The notes beneath the pieces are model-generated. The model was not told where the DNA came from, searched no databases, and saw only the letters and a list, made by a program, of their open reading frames with translations. Source: CAZAKZ01 sp964485695 (GTDB taxonomy: Bacteria > Planctomycetota > JAFGQW01). Taken from it: DNA of 46,076 nt. The stretch is from positions 1 through 46,076 of the forward strand of contig CAZAKZ010000029.1 of the NCBI GenBank assembly GCA_964485695.1, written 5' to 3'. The stretch's first letter is position 1, and each line of letters opens with the position of its first letter. Position numbers and translations under genes: made by a program. This document shows positions 34,453-41,956 of the stretch, one piece after another.

Positions 34453-36838
34453 ATCTCGGATCGCGGTACTCCGGGCGAAGCACGATGCACACCTCACGCT
34501 CTCCGGCCCGGACCATTACCGGCTCGAAGTCGTTGTAGCCATACGGCACCTGTTTTATCCACACGCCGTAGACCCGATCTCCGAGGCCGTTGATGTAGAA
34601 CCGGCCGGCAGCGTCGGTGCGGGCCCGGCTCACCGCCCGGGTGGTCACGGAGAAATCCCCGATCTCCCTCTCCGGGATGGCCCGCACCAGGAGGCCGCGC
34701 ACACCGCGGCCCTTTTCGTCCTGCACGCGTCCCTGGATTGTCCTCGCCCGGGGCAGGCGCACCACGACGTCCTGCTCGCGCGCCGCCTTCACCTCCATAT
34801 CGATCGCGCCCAGCAACGCACCCCGGATCCCGTGTGCACCGTGGATCTCCACCCTCCAGATGCCGGGCTTCGGTCCGGAAGACACGGAAACGTGGCCATA
34901 GTAGTAGTTGCTGTGGCAGTGGTATCGCGGCACTGGATTTCCATCCGGATCCAGAATCCGGATGTCCTTACGGAGTGACGCCCTGATGTGGTTCGCCTCG
35001 ACGATGAGGGCGATGTCCTCCTTGCCGGCCGTGACCACAGGCGAGGCCGTGGCGTGGAGAGTCCAGGCCACCGGGGAGTCTTTCATGTTCAGGGTGAACT
35101 TGCCCGGCGGCAGACCGTCCACTTCAAAGGTGCCGTCCACGGCCGAGCAGAACCGGGCCACCGGCCTCTCCTTGCCCTCGGCCGCGACCTCGTACGGGGC
35201 CCCGGCTACCGGATCTCCCCCCGCCGTCGTGACCCGGCCTGCAAGGACGTGCCCCCGCTCGAGGCGAAAGTCCACGAAGATCTCGTGGTCGTCGGGTTTC
35301 TCTTCGACCTGAATGACTCGCCCGGCCTTCTGGAACCCGGGGGCGCGGACCTCGATCCACAACCGGCCTGCGGGGATCGGATTAAAAAGTGCTTCACCGT
35401 CTTGCACCGGACGCCGTTGCCCCCCGAACACCGACACCTCGGCGCCCCGGACCGCCTTGCCTTCTCCGTCGGTCACACGGGCAACGAGCCGGCATGAGAA
35501 CGGCGCCTGCGCCGGGGCCCCGGAAACCAGACGCTCCATGAAACCGGTTCCGTGCATTTTCACTGTTTCGGGCGCGAACCGGCCTGGTCCCGCCCTCGGG
35601 TCCAGGATCACCTCGGTGCGGGTGGTCTGTCCCGGCCGGACCGACACGGCGAGGGGAGAAAAGTCGTACGAGGTTTCCTCGTCCACGCCCCGGCACTGCC
35701 AGCCCCGGGCCACGGCAAAGACCTCGGCTTCCCCCGGGGGCAGGCCCTTCAGGCGAAAGGTCCCGTCGGACCCGGTCCGAGCGTGGACCGCGTCCTTCTC
35801 GTGGTACCAGTTCTTGTCGAAAGGAAGGGCGAAGACCCGGACGTTCGCCATGGGTTTCCGGTCCTTCCCGTTCAGAACACGGCCGGCCACACTTCCGAGC
35901 CGCCGGAGGCGGAAGCACACGGATTCTCCCGGGTGGTGTATGTGCCAGGTCGCTTCCCGATATCCCGCTGCCCGGACCCGGAGCAAGGCAAAAACGAACA
36001 TGGCTGCGCGCACCCGGAACCGTCCCTGGTCGTCGGTGGTCGCGGCGGCCAGGTGCTCTCCGAGAGCCGTGCTCTTGGAAACCACCCGGACCTCGACGCC
36101 GGCCAAGGGCTCCCCCGTGGCCTCATCCACCACCGTGCCCCCCACCTCTTTCACGCCGGCATCCACCACGAACGGAACCTCGCCCTTCCTGGGCACGGGG
36201 ATGGGCCAGGAACACGCGGTCCACTGGCCGGGCAGGAACGCGACCAGGCGAACGCGCTCCTCTCCGAGGTGTTCGAGGATGAACCTTCCTTCCGGGTCGG
36301 GACGAACGGGCCGCCTGTGCCCCTCACGTTCCCGGAGCGATATCCACCCCCGGTAGGGGCGGCCGTCCCGGTGACGGACGCGACCCCGCAGGACGTGCTT
36401 TCCCGGCCGGAGAAGAAAGTCCTGATCCCTGCAGGAATCGAGAATGTCGACGTGCAGCACACGCGATACGGCAAGGCCCCGGGGCAGTGCAGCCGTGACC
36501 TCGTAATAACCCGGCTTCAGACTTTTGAAACGGTACCGGCCGTCCTTTCCAGCCTGTTGCACGGCAAGGGATTCATCGGGCGGGAGAATGTCGAAGTCGT
36601 AGCAGCTGCCGTGGCGGGTACGTTGCCAGGACCACGGCACCACGGGATCGAGTCGCTCCACCTGTCGCACCGACATCCGGGCAGAAACGGGCTCTCCCTC
36701 GAGAAAGACCATGCCCTGAAGGACACAGGTGTCTGTCTCTTTCGGCTCTTGTGGCATGACGTGGCCGGCATTTGCAAGGAAAACCAGAAGGCCGAGGACC
36801 AGGAGCCGTCCGGTCAAGTCGGTTCTTGTACTGTCCAT
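34451..36838 (-). CDS. Secreted multi-repeat protein with carboxypeptidase-regulatory-like domains
   Basis: The 795-residue protein has a signal peptide (about residues 8-29, LLVLGLLVFLANAG) and about seven repeats of transthyretin-like type, each starting G-x-V-x-x-x-x-G-x-P, such as GGTVVDEATGEPLAGVEV and AGRVTTAGGDPVAGAPYE. No catalytic residues are visible. The architecture matches the protein at 58-2907 but the anchor here is a cleavable-looking signal. The frame stays open 60 codons upstream; ATG 36838 was chosen because it begins the signal peptide and the upstream part is basic and poorly coding-like. It ends at the nested hairpin. The role is unknown; a structural or binding surface protein is inferred. 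Confidence 0.83.
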   Translation of the reverse strand: MDSTRTDLTGRLLVLGLLVFLANAGHVMPQEPKETDTCVLQGMVFLEGEPVSARMSVRQVERLDPVVPWSWQRTRHGSCYDFDILPPDESLAVQQAGKDGRYRFKSLKPGYYEVTAALPRGLAVSRVLHVDILDSCRDQDFLLRPGKHVLRGRVRHRDGRPYRGWISLREREGHRRPVRPDPEGRFILEHLGEERVRLVAFLPGQWTACSWPIPVPRKGEVPFVVDAGVKEVGGTVVDEATGEPLAGVEVRVVSKSTALGEHLAAATTDDQGRFRVRAAMFVFALLRVRAAGYREATWHIHHPGESVCFRLRRLGSVAGRVLNGKDRKPMANVRVFALPFDKNWYHEKDAVHARTGSDGTFRLKGLPPGEAEVFAVARGWQCRGVDEETSYDFSPLAVSVRPGQTTRTEVILDPRAGPGRFAPETVKMHGTGFMERLVSGAPAQAPFSCRLVARVTDGEGKAVRGAEVSVFGGQRRPVQDGEALFNPIPAGRLWIEVRAPGFQKAGRVIQVEEKPDDHEIFVDFRLERGHVLAGRVTTAGGDPVAGAPYEVAAEGKERPVARFCSAVDGTFEVDGLPPGKFTLNMKDSPVAWTLHATASPVVTAGKEDIALIVEANHIRASLRKDIRILDPDGNPVPRYHCHSNYYYGHVSVSSGPKPGIWRVEIHGAHGIRGALLGAIDMEVKAAREQDVVVRLPRARTIQGRVQDEKGRGVRGLLVRAIPEREIGDFSVTTRAVSRARTDAAGRFYINGLGDRVYGVWIKQVPYGYNDFEPVMVRAGEREVCIVLRPEYRDPR

Positions 36839-36985
36839 GCTGAATCCAATCCGGATCTTGCAGAGGGGGAACCGATCGTGCGTGTTTTTACGAATATACC
36901 TGAGGCCAGGCCCGGTGTCATCCTTGTGACTCCGTGATTTTTTGGAATGAAAACAAGGGCATAGCGGCATGAAGGATCGGGTGGC

Positions 36986-37012
36986 TTGAACACTCACCCC
37001 TACAGCTATAAA
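36986..37012 (+). promoter_or_regulatory. Possible promoter for the porin gene
   Basis: TTGAAC at 36986-36991 and TATAAA at 37007-37012 are separated by 15 bp, about 110 bp before the porin ATG. The -10 is good but the spacing is short. The rest of the 283-bp region holds no recognised gene. Confidence 0.3.
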
Positions 37013-37121
37013 ATACATAGAGGAGCGAACAGCAGACGGCGGACGCTCTTCAGGGATTGTTCGCCACGGCGCTCTATTTCAGAACGGGATATCCTGACTC
37101 CACCACACTATTGAGACGCCC

Positions 37122-38561
37122 ATGTTCTTCGTCAAGAATGAACGGGTAAGGACCCCTGCAGAGAGCTGTTCGGGTTCCCGTTTCCCGGGACCTCAGCGGG
37201 TGCGTGTATTATTTCTTGAGGGTCTGATCGGCCTCGTACACGGCTTGAGTACAGCGCTTCTCCTCCTTGCCACCGTGAGCGGCTGCACGTCTTCCTCTCG
37301 CACTGTTTTCGATCCTCAATCCCGGGAGAAGCCCGATGGACTGACCTGGAGCATCGATGCCGAGAGGGGCGTCGTGCTCTCGAACGCGGACGGGACGACC
37401 CGATTCTGCCTCGGCGGCGTGGCGGCTCTGGACCACGTGCAGTATGATTCGCGAAACGCCCGTGATCCCGGGCTACGCCTCGACCGGGCCGTGATCCGCC
37501 TGGACGGATCCATCGAAGGATTTGAATTGCGAGTCGGAGCGGATCTACGCGGCATCGATACCCGATACGGGCTGGATGAGGCCTGGGTGTCCTACGAGGT
37601 GGTTGAACCGCTGCGCGTGACGGCCGGTTTTCTCGAGATCCCGCTCGGTTTCGACTTCTCCTTCGCCGAAGAGGACCTACCTGGGGTGGGATATTCCGTA
37701 TCCTCGTTCATCGACGGCCGCACGGACCTGGCCTTGCGAATCGACGGCCAGGTCGGTGAAGGCCTTCTCTACTACGACCTGACCGCCGCCGCCGGGGAAG
37801 GATTCGACCTCTCCGGCCAGAAGAGAGAAAGCCCCCAGTTCTCGGCTCGCCTGGTCACGTATCCGTTGCGATTCACGGAGGATCTACCCTTGCTCTCCGG
37901 CCTCTTCGCCGGTTTCGGCATCAGCTACTCGCCGGACTTCCACGGCGATTTCGACCTCGCCACCCCGCTCAGGAACAAGGTCTTCCGGGTCTCCGACCTC
38001 CGTGCCCGCCGGGCCCGTTTCTATCACCTGACTCTCGGCGCGGACGCCGGACCGCTGAGGATCGTTCTCGAAGCGGTCCCGGGTGAGGTTTTCGAGGAGT
38101 GGTTCGGCTCCGGAAGCGGGTTCTTCGGCGTGGACACGCCGCAGGGCAAAGTGGATATCGACCAGGTAGGCTCCTGGGAGCTCGGCCTTTCGTGGATGAT
38201 CACGGGCGAGCGCTACGACTCCAGGCCGTTCCAGGCCAGGAAGACGGGCGGCAAGGCGACTCCGTTTCCGGCACGGCCCCTCTTCGGCGGGGATCGCGAC
38301 CATGGAACAGGCGCCCTGGAGGCCTGTTTTCGCTACAGCAATGCGGATATCGATCGGAAATTCTTCCAGCGTGGCCTCACCAACGACCGGGTCTCCTCGC
38401 AGGAGTTCCGAATCCTCACCGGAGCCCTGAACTGGTATCCGAGCCCAAATCTTCGCGTGACGGTCCAGGTGGTGAGGACGATCGCTGATGGATATCCAGC
38501 GGTCTTCGATTCTCACGGCCGCGACACGTCGTTCGTCTTCCGGCTTCAGTACGACCTTTGA
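37122..38561 (+). CDS. OprP/OprO-like outer-membrane porin
   Basis: The 479-residue protein looks like a phosphate-selective-porin-type beta-barrel. It has an N-terminal hydrophobic segment (about 35-55), then alternating amphipathic strands with characteristic DRAVIRLDGSIE, GLDEAWVSYEV, RVTAGFLEIPLGF, GALNWYPSPNLRVTVQ and a final strand FRLQYDL. The motif DEAWVSY and the VTAGFLEIPLG loop are common in OprP-type barrels. The hydrophobic N-terminus ends in ATVSGC, a lipobox-like site, so the mature N-terminus may be lipidated. The start is uncertain: ATG 37122 gives a 34-residue extension before the hydrophobic segment, and GTG 37200 is an alternative. It converges with the secreted protein gene at 38629. 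Confidence 0.75.
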   Translation: MFFVKNERVRTPAESCSGSRFPGPQRVRVLFLEGLIGLVHGLSTALLLLATVSGCTSSSRTVFDPQSREKPDGLTWSIDAERGVVLSNADGTTRFCLGGVAALDHVQYDSRNARDPGLRLDRAVIRLDGSIEGFELRVGADLRGIDTRYGLDEAWVSYEVVEPLRVTAGFLEIPLGFDFSFAEEDLPGVGYSVSSFIDGRTDLALRIDGQVGEGLLYYDLTAAAGEGFDLSGQKRESPQFSARLVTYPLRFTEDLPLLSGLFAGFGISYSPDFHGDFDLATPLRNKVFRVSDLRARRARFYHLTLGADAGPLRIVLEAVPGEVFEEWFGSGSGFFGVDTPQGKVDIDQVGSWELGLSWMITGERYDSRPFQARKTGGKATPFPARPLFGGDRDHGTGALEACFRYSNADIDRKFFQRGLTNDRVSSQEFRILTGALNWYPSPNLRVTVQVVRTIADGYPAVFDSHGRDTSFVFRLQYDL

Positions 38562-38581
38562 TCGGGATGTCGCTCTTGCCC

Positions 38582-38614
38582 GGTGATGCCGGAGTCAATA
38601 TCTCCGGCATCACC
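38582..38614. terminator. Bidirectional terminator hairpin
   Basis: GGTGATGCCGGAG and CTCCGGCATCACC form a perfect 13-bp stem with a 7-nt loop, between the stops of the porin gene and the convergent secreted-protein gene. There is no T-run on either side, but the position and stem strength support a terminator. Confidence 0.7.
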
Positions 38615-38628
38615 CAGGGGGGTGCAGG

Positions 38629-39570
38629 TTACTGGATCTCGGTCGTGTTGGTGTTGGAAATGGTGAGGACACCGCTGGGGGCGGCCGGATCGATGGTCAG
38701 GAATGCACTGTAGATCCTCAGGCCGACCAGTGCCGGCGAGGCCGGAATGTTCAACTTCGCGGTTGCGCTGCCGCTGTTGGGCAGGATGCCGTTGTAGGCG
38801 GAAAAGACCGAGGGCAGGAGGCCCGAGGTGGAGACTGAGAGCACCGTGTCCGGAAACAGGTTGATCTTTCGGGTATCCAGCGGGATGGGGCCTTTGCCCA
38901 GGGATGTCCCGGCAAAGTAGGATTTGTTCCCGGCCCCCACCGCATTCAGCTTCAGATCGAGGGTGCCGCCATTCTTCGCCGATCCGCCGGAGCTGCAGGT
39001 TCCACCGAACTCGCCGATGGCGATATCATCCACGTTGCAGATGAACGGCAGGCCGGCCAGGTTGGAGTGACGGAGAAACAGCTGCAGCTTGTGGGTGTCG
39101 GCGGACGGAATCGTCACGGTCGTTTTCAGGGTTGCACGTTCGATGAGGCCGGTCTGATTCGGCACCGTGATGCGCACGTTGGCCACCGTCGAGTTGTTGG
39201 TCACGTTGATGACGCGGAATTCGACCCGGTTGACGCTGGCCGACGGGATGGGCGTGGTCACCGCCTTTTCCCAGCTCACGTCGGCGGTCAATGGATAGGT
39301 ACCCGCCTTGAGTGGAAACTTCGTGCTGTCGTAGGTTGCGGACATGACCGAGGTCAACGTCTGGAAATCGGCGTAGATCGCCGTGGAGCCGTCCCCATTT
39401 CCATTGACGTCAGCGATGCGGACGCCGGTCTTCCCGAGGGGATCATTGAAACGGACGAGGGTCCAGCCGGTAATGCCATTTTCGAAATCCGCGTTGGGGA
39501 CAGGATTCTGAGCGGAGACGAAAATCCCCGCCAGGACGATAACGATGGCAGCAGTGGTCACGGCTTTCAT
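38629..39570 (-). CDS. Secreted protein with carbohydrate-binding-like region and shared C-terminal domain
   Basis: The 313-residue protein has a signal peptide (about residues 1-20, ending FVSAQ). A beta-rich region of about 190 residues follows, starting NPVPNADFENGITGWTLV; this opening and a later CNVDDIAIGEFG motif are typical of carbohydrate-binding-module-like jelly-roll domains. The last 100 residues (from about IPLDTRKINLFPD through LVGLRIYSAFLTIDPAAP) match the C-terminal domain of the FG-GAP protein at 13556-15466, with the same I-P-L, G-x-L, L-x-G-L-x-x-Y-x-A-F-x-T-x-D-P pattern. GGAGG lies 5 nt before ATG 39570, which was preferred over the frame open further upstream. The shared end may be a surface-targeting or assembly domain. 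The ligand is unknown. Confidence 0.75.
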   Translation of the reverse strand: MKAVTTAAIVIVLAGIFVSAQNPVPNADFENGITGWTLVRFNDPLGKTGVRIADVNGNGDGSTAIYADFQTLTSVMSATYDSTKFPLKAGTYPLTADVSWEKAVTTPIPSASVNRVEFRVINVTNNSTVANVRITVPNQTGLIERATLKTTVTIPSADTHKLQLFLRHSNLAGLPFICNVDDIAIGEFGGTCSSGGSAKNGGTLDLKLNAVGAGNKSYFAGTSLGKGPIPLDTRKINLFPDTVLSVSTSGLLPSVFSAYNGILPNSGSATAKLNIPASPALVGLRIYSAFLTIDPAAPSGVLTISNTNTTEIQ

Positions 39571-40083
39571 TGGAACCTCCATTCTACGGGTCAAGGGTGT
39601 GAAGAACTCGATACTCAAAAATACTCCAGCTAACTATCAGCGCTTTCCGCTTTCCTAATATCCATTAAATACGTGTGACGTGAAAATATCAACCGGAAAG
39701 GTGTATCCCGGGTGTCCTGATTCCCTGCCGAACAGCCGTCCGGATCGAGTCTCGTATTGATTTCAGGCTTGCGTTCTCGGCATCTTCATCTATGATTCTC
39801 TTGCATACGTAAAGCCATTTCATGCAGTTCGTTAGGTTCATGAAATGTCAAAATACAACCACCAGAGCAGGATGGAGTCTTTCAGTATTCCCCCGGAAAC
39901 TCCTTTCATCGGGCGCCTGATTCAGAACTGGTTCTGGTTCGTGAACATGCCGATGAAACAAGCAGCCGGTGGATAAACTCTCGCGGACCCCAATCGGTCT
40001 TTTTCGCCCAAGATGTAGTCCCTGTCCGAGGATCAATCGTATTCGACATTTTCAGGGCAGGCATCATCGCAAGGACGTGATTC
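39571..40083. other. Divergent intergenic region, 513 bp
   Basis: This is the longest clear non-coding stretch in the right part and is AT-rich near 39600-39690. It contains a 9-bp inverted repeat (39816-39847) and a compact dyad CAGAACTGGTTCTG (39923-39936). Short frames here look like chance. It probably holds promoters for the leftward secreted-protein gene and the rightward GT2-GT-ABC cassette. Confidence 0.4.
39816..39847. promoter_or_regulatory. 9-bp inverted repeat, possible operator
   Basis: CATTTCATG (39816-39824) and CATGAAATG (39839-39847) are perfect inverted repeats separated by 14 nt, about 240 bp upstream of the GT2 gene. The half-site TTCATG/CATGAA is also found in the overlapping palindromes at 32934-32953. 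No regulator is assigned. Confidence 0.35.
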
Positions 40084-40959
40084 ATGGACGTTTCGGTCAT
40101 CGTCCCGTTTCTGAACGAAGACCAATACATCCGGAAGTGTATCGAATCCCTGCTCGACCAGGACTTCAGCCGGGACCGATACGAGCTCATCTTCGTCGAC
40201 AACGGTTCCACGGATTCCAGCGTCCGGATCGTGGAGCAATATCCTGATGTGAAGCTGTTGTCCGAAACGAGAGGAAAGGTCTACACAGCCCGGAACACGG
40301 GCCTCGACCTGGCCACCGGCGAGATCATGGCGTTCACCGATGCCGATTGCACGGTGAGTCGGAACTGGCTCTCCTGCATTCACGATGAGATCGCAGTCAA
40401 GGGCAAGACCATCGTACTGGGCCGCATCCTGTTTCCCTCGCCCAAATCCGACCTGCTCCAGATCATCGAGAATTATCGGAACGACCACATCGAATTCGTG
40501 GTCGAGAACAACTTCCGGGACCACATTTACGGCTACACGAACAACATGGCTCTCCGGGCCGACGTGTTCGAACGCGTGGGTCCGTTCGTGGAGTTACCGG
40601 TACCGGGAGACACGGAGATCATTCACCGATGCCTCCGCCTCATCCCCGATACACAGGTGGCCTATCGCCCCGACATGCTGATCGACCATCTCGAGATCGT
40701 GAGTGCCCGGATCCTGCTGCAAAAGCTCTATCTCTACGGCAAGTTCCACGTGGCCATGGATCCGTCGGACACCCGTATACCCAAGCGCCTCAAGCCCGTC
40801 GGCGCCGAGGCCTACTCCGTCCGGAAGAACGCCTACTCGCTGCGCCACCGCTTTCTGTTCCGCCTGTCACTGTTCCTGTGCAACTCCTACTTCGACCTGG
40901 GGAAAAAGAAAGAGTGGGTTCGCCAGCATCTGTTTAAACCGAGGAGGCGCCACGAATGA
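40084..40959 (+). CDS. Family 2 glycosyltransferase
   Basis: The 291-residue protein begins MDVSVIVPFLNEDQYIRKCI and shows LIFVDNGSTDSS and AFTDADCTVS, the standard GT2 donor-binding and D-x-D metal motifs (the last at about residue 80). A basic C-terminus follows. It likely adds a sugar to a lipid-linked glycan on the cytoplasmic side. AAGGA lies 8 nt before the ATG. It starts a rightward cassette: the next gene begins 70 bp later and the ABC exporter gene overlaps that one by 4 bp. Confidence 0.9.
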   Translation: MDVSVIVPFLNEDQYIRKCIESLLDQDFSRDRYELIFVDNGSTDSSVRIVEQYPDVKLLSETRGKVYTARNTGLDLATGEIMAFTDADCTVSRNWLSCIHDEIAVKGKTIVLGRILFPSPKSDLLQIIENYRNDHIEFVVENNFRDHIYGYTNNMALRADVFERVGPFVELPVPGDTEIIHRCLRLIPDTQVAYRPDMLIDHLEIVSARILLQKLYLYGKFHVAMDPSDTRIPKRLKPVGAEAYSVRKNAYSLRHRFLFRLSLFLCNSYFDLGKKKEWVRQHLFKPRRRHE

Positions 40960-41029
40960 TGCACGCTGCGTTCCATGCCCAACGCGCTCCCGGTGCTGCG
41001 CCACTTCACGGGCCGGAGGCCCTGATCCC

Positions 41030-41956
41030 ATGACAGGCCCCGCCCGTGGAGTCTACTTCCTGTCCGACGACCGGATATTCGACCTGACCATTGCATTTCT
41101 CAACAGCTTCCGGATGCACAATCCGGACATCCCACTTTGCTTGATCCCCTGCTACGACAACATAGATCGCCATCGAGAGCTCCAGAGCGATTACGATTTC
41201 ACCCTTTATCCTCACGAAGAATCCCTGGCCCTGTGCGACGAGATCAGCACCCGGTTCCACGGAGAAGTCTTCGGCCATTACCGGAAGCTGGCGATGTGGG
41301 AGGGTGATTTCGAGGAATTCCTCTACATCGACTGCGACACTGTGGTCGTCGACAACGTCGATTTCGTGTTCAAGTACCTGGCAGACTACGACATCGTGAC
41401 CTCGCAATCGAACCTGCCCATCCTCAGGAAATGGGTCTGGAAGAAGTCGGTCAACGAGACCGGACTCCTGGAAGAGGACCAGATCGCCTTTTCCGCGAAC
41501 ACGGGCTTCATCGTGTCGAAAAGAAATGCCCTGCCCCTGGCCCTCGCACAGGACAGGGCGAAGCTGGCAGATCGACTCTCGCCGCACATGGTGCTCATGT
41601 GTATCGAGCAGCCGTTTCTCAACTACCTGATCGTCACGTCCGGCAGGCGCTACACCAGCCTCTTCGTCCTGGAAAAGGAACGCGACGATCCCGATATGAA
41701 AGCCGAACGCTGGGCCGGCGAGAGGCTGGGCTTCGTCCGGAACGGGCGCATCCGGTTTCTGGGCCGTCGGCCGCCGACCTTGCTCCTGCACTGGGCTGGA
41801 AAATGGCAGCCCACCGCCCTGGATCGGGGTTTGTTTTCTCTCCTGCGTTTCTTCGGCCTCAAGGACCGGAATAAACCGCTCCTGATGAGGTTTATCATGC
41901 CCTACAAGAAGCTGTGGTATCATTATCGTTTCTTGCGCGACCCGGGGAAGACATGA
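41030..41956 (+). CDS. GT-A fold glycosyltransferase-like protein
   Basis: The 308-residue protein has YIDCDTVVVDNVDFVFKYL, with the D-x-D motif of metal-dependent GT-A enzymes preceded by a hydrophobic strand, and NTGFIVSKRNALPL, as in GT8-like and nucleotide-diphospho-sugar transferases. The basic C-terminus (KWQPTA, PYKKLWYHYRF) suggests membrane association. The frame is open further upstream but overlaps the GT2 gene. ATG 41030 was chosen with GGAGG 10 nt before it. The TGA overlaps the ATG of the ABC transporter gene, so the two are translationally coupled. The acceptor is unknown. Confidence 0.78.
   Translation: MTGPARGVYFLSDDRIFDLTIAFLNSFRMHNPDIPLCLIPCYDNIDRHRELQSDYDFTLYPHEESLALCDEISTRFHGEVFGHYRKLAMWEGDFEEFLYIDCDTVVVDNVDFVFKYLADYDIVTSQSNLPILRKWVWKKSVNETGLLEEDQIAFSANTGFIVSKRNALPLALAQDRAKLADRLSPHMVLMCIEQPFLNYLIVTSGRRYTSLFVLEKERDDPDMKAERWAGERLGFVRNGRIRFLGRRPPTLLLHWAGKWQPTALDRGLFSLLRFFGLKDRNKPLLMRFIMPYKKLWYHYRFLRDPGKT

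Noticed and set aside
35552..36937. 461-residue plus-strand frame opposite the large repeat protein
   Set aside because: The minus strand encodes clear transthyretin-like repeats and a signal peptide, so this is an antisense shadow.
36839..37018. 60-residue extension of the second repeat protein
   Set aside because: It is basic and cysteine-rich, precedes a clear signal peptide and lies in a promoter-like AT-rich region.
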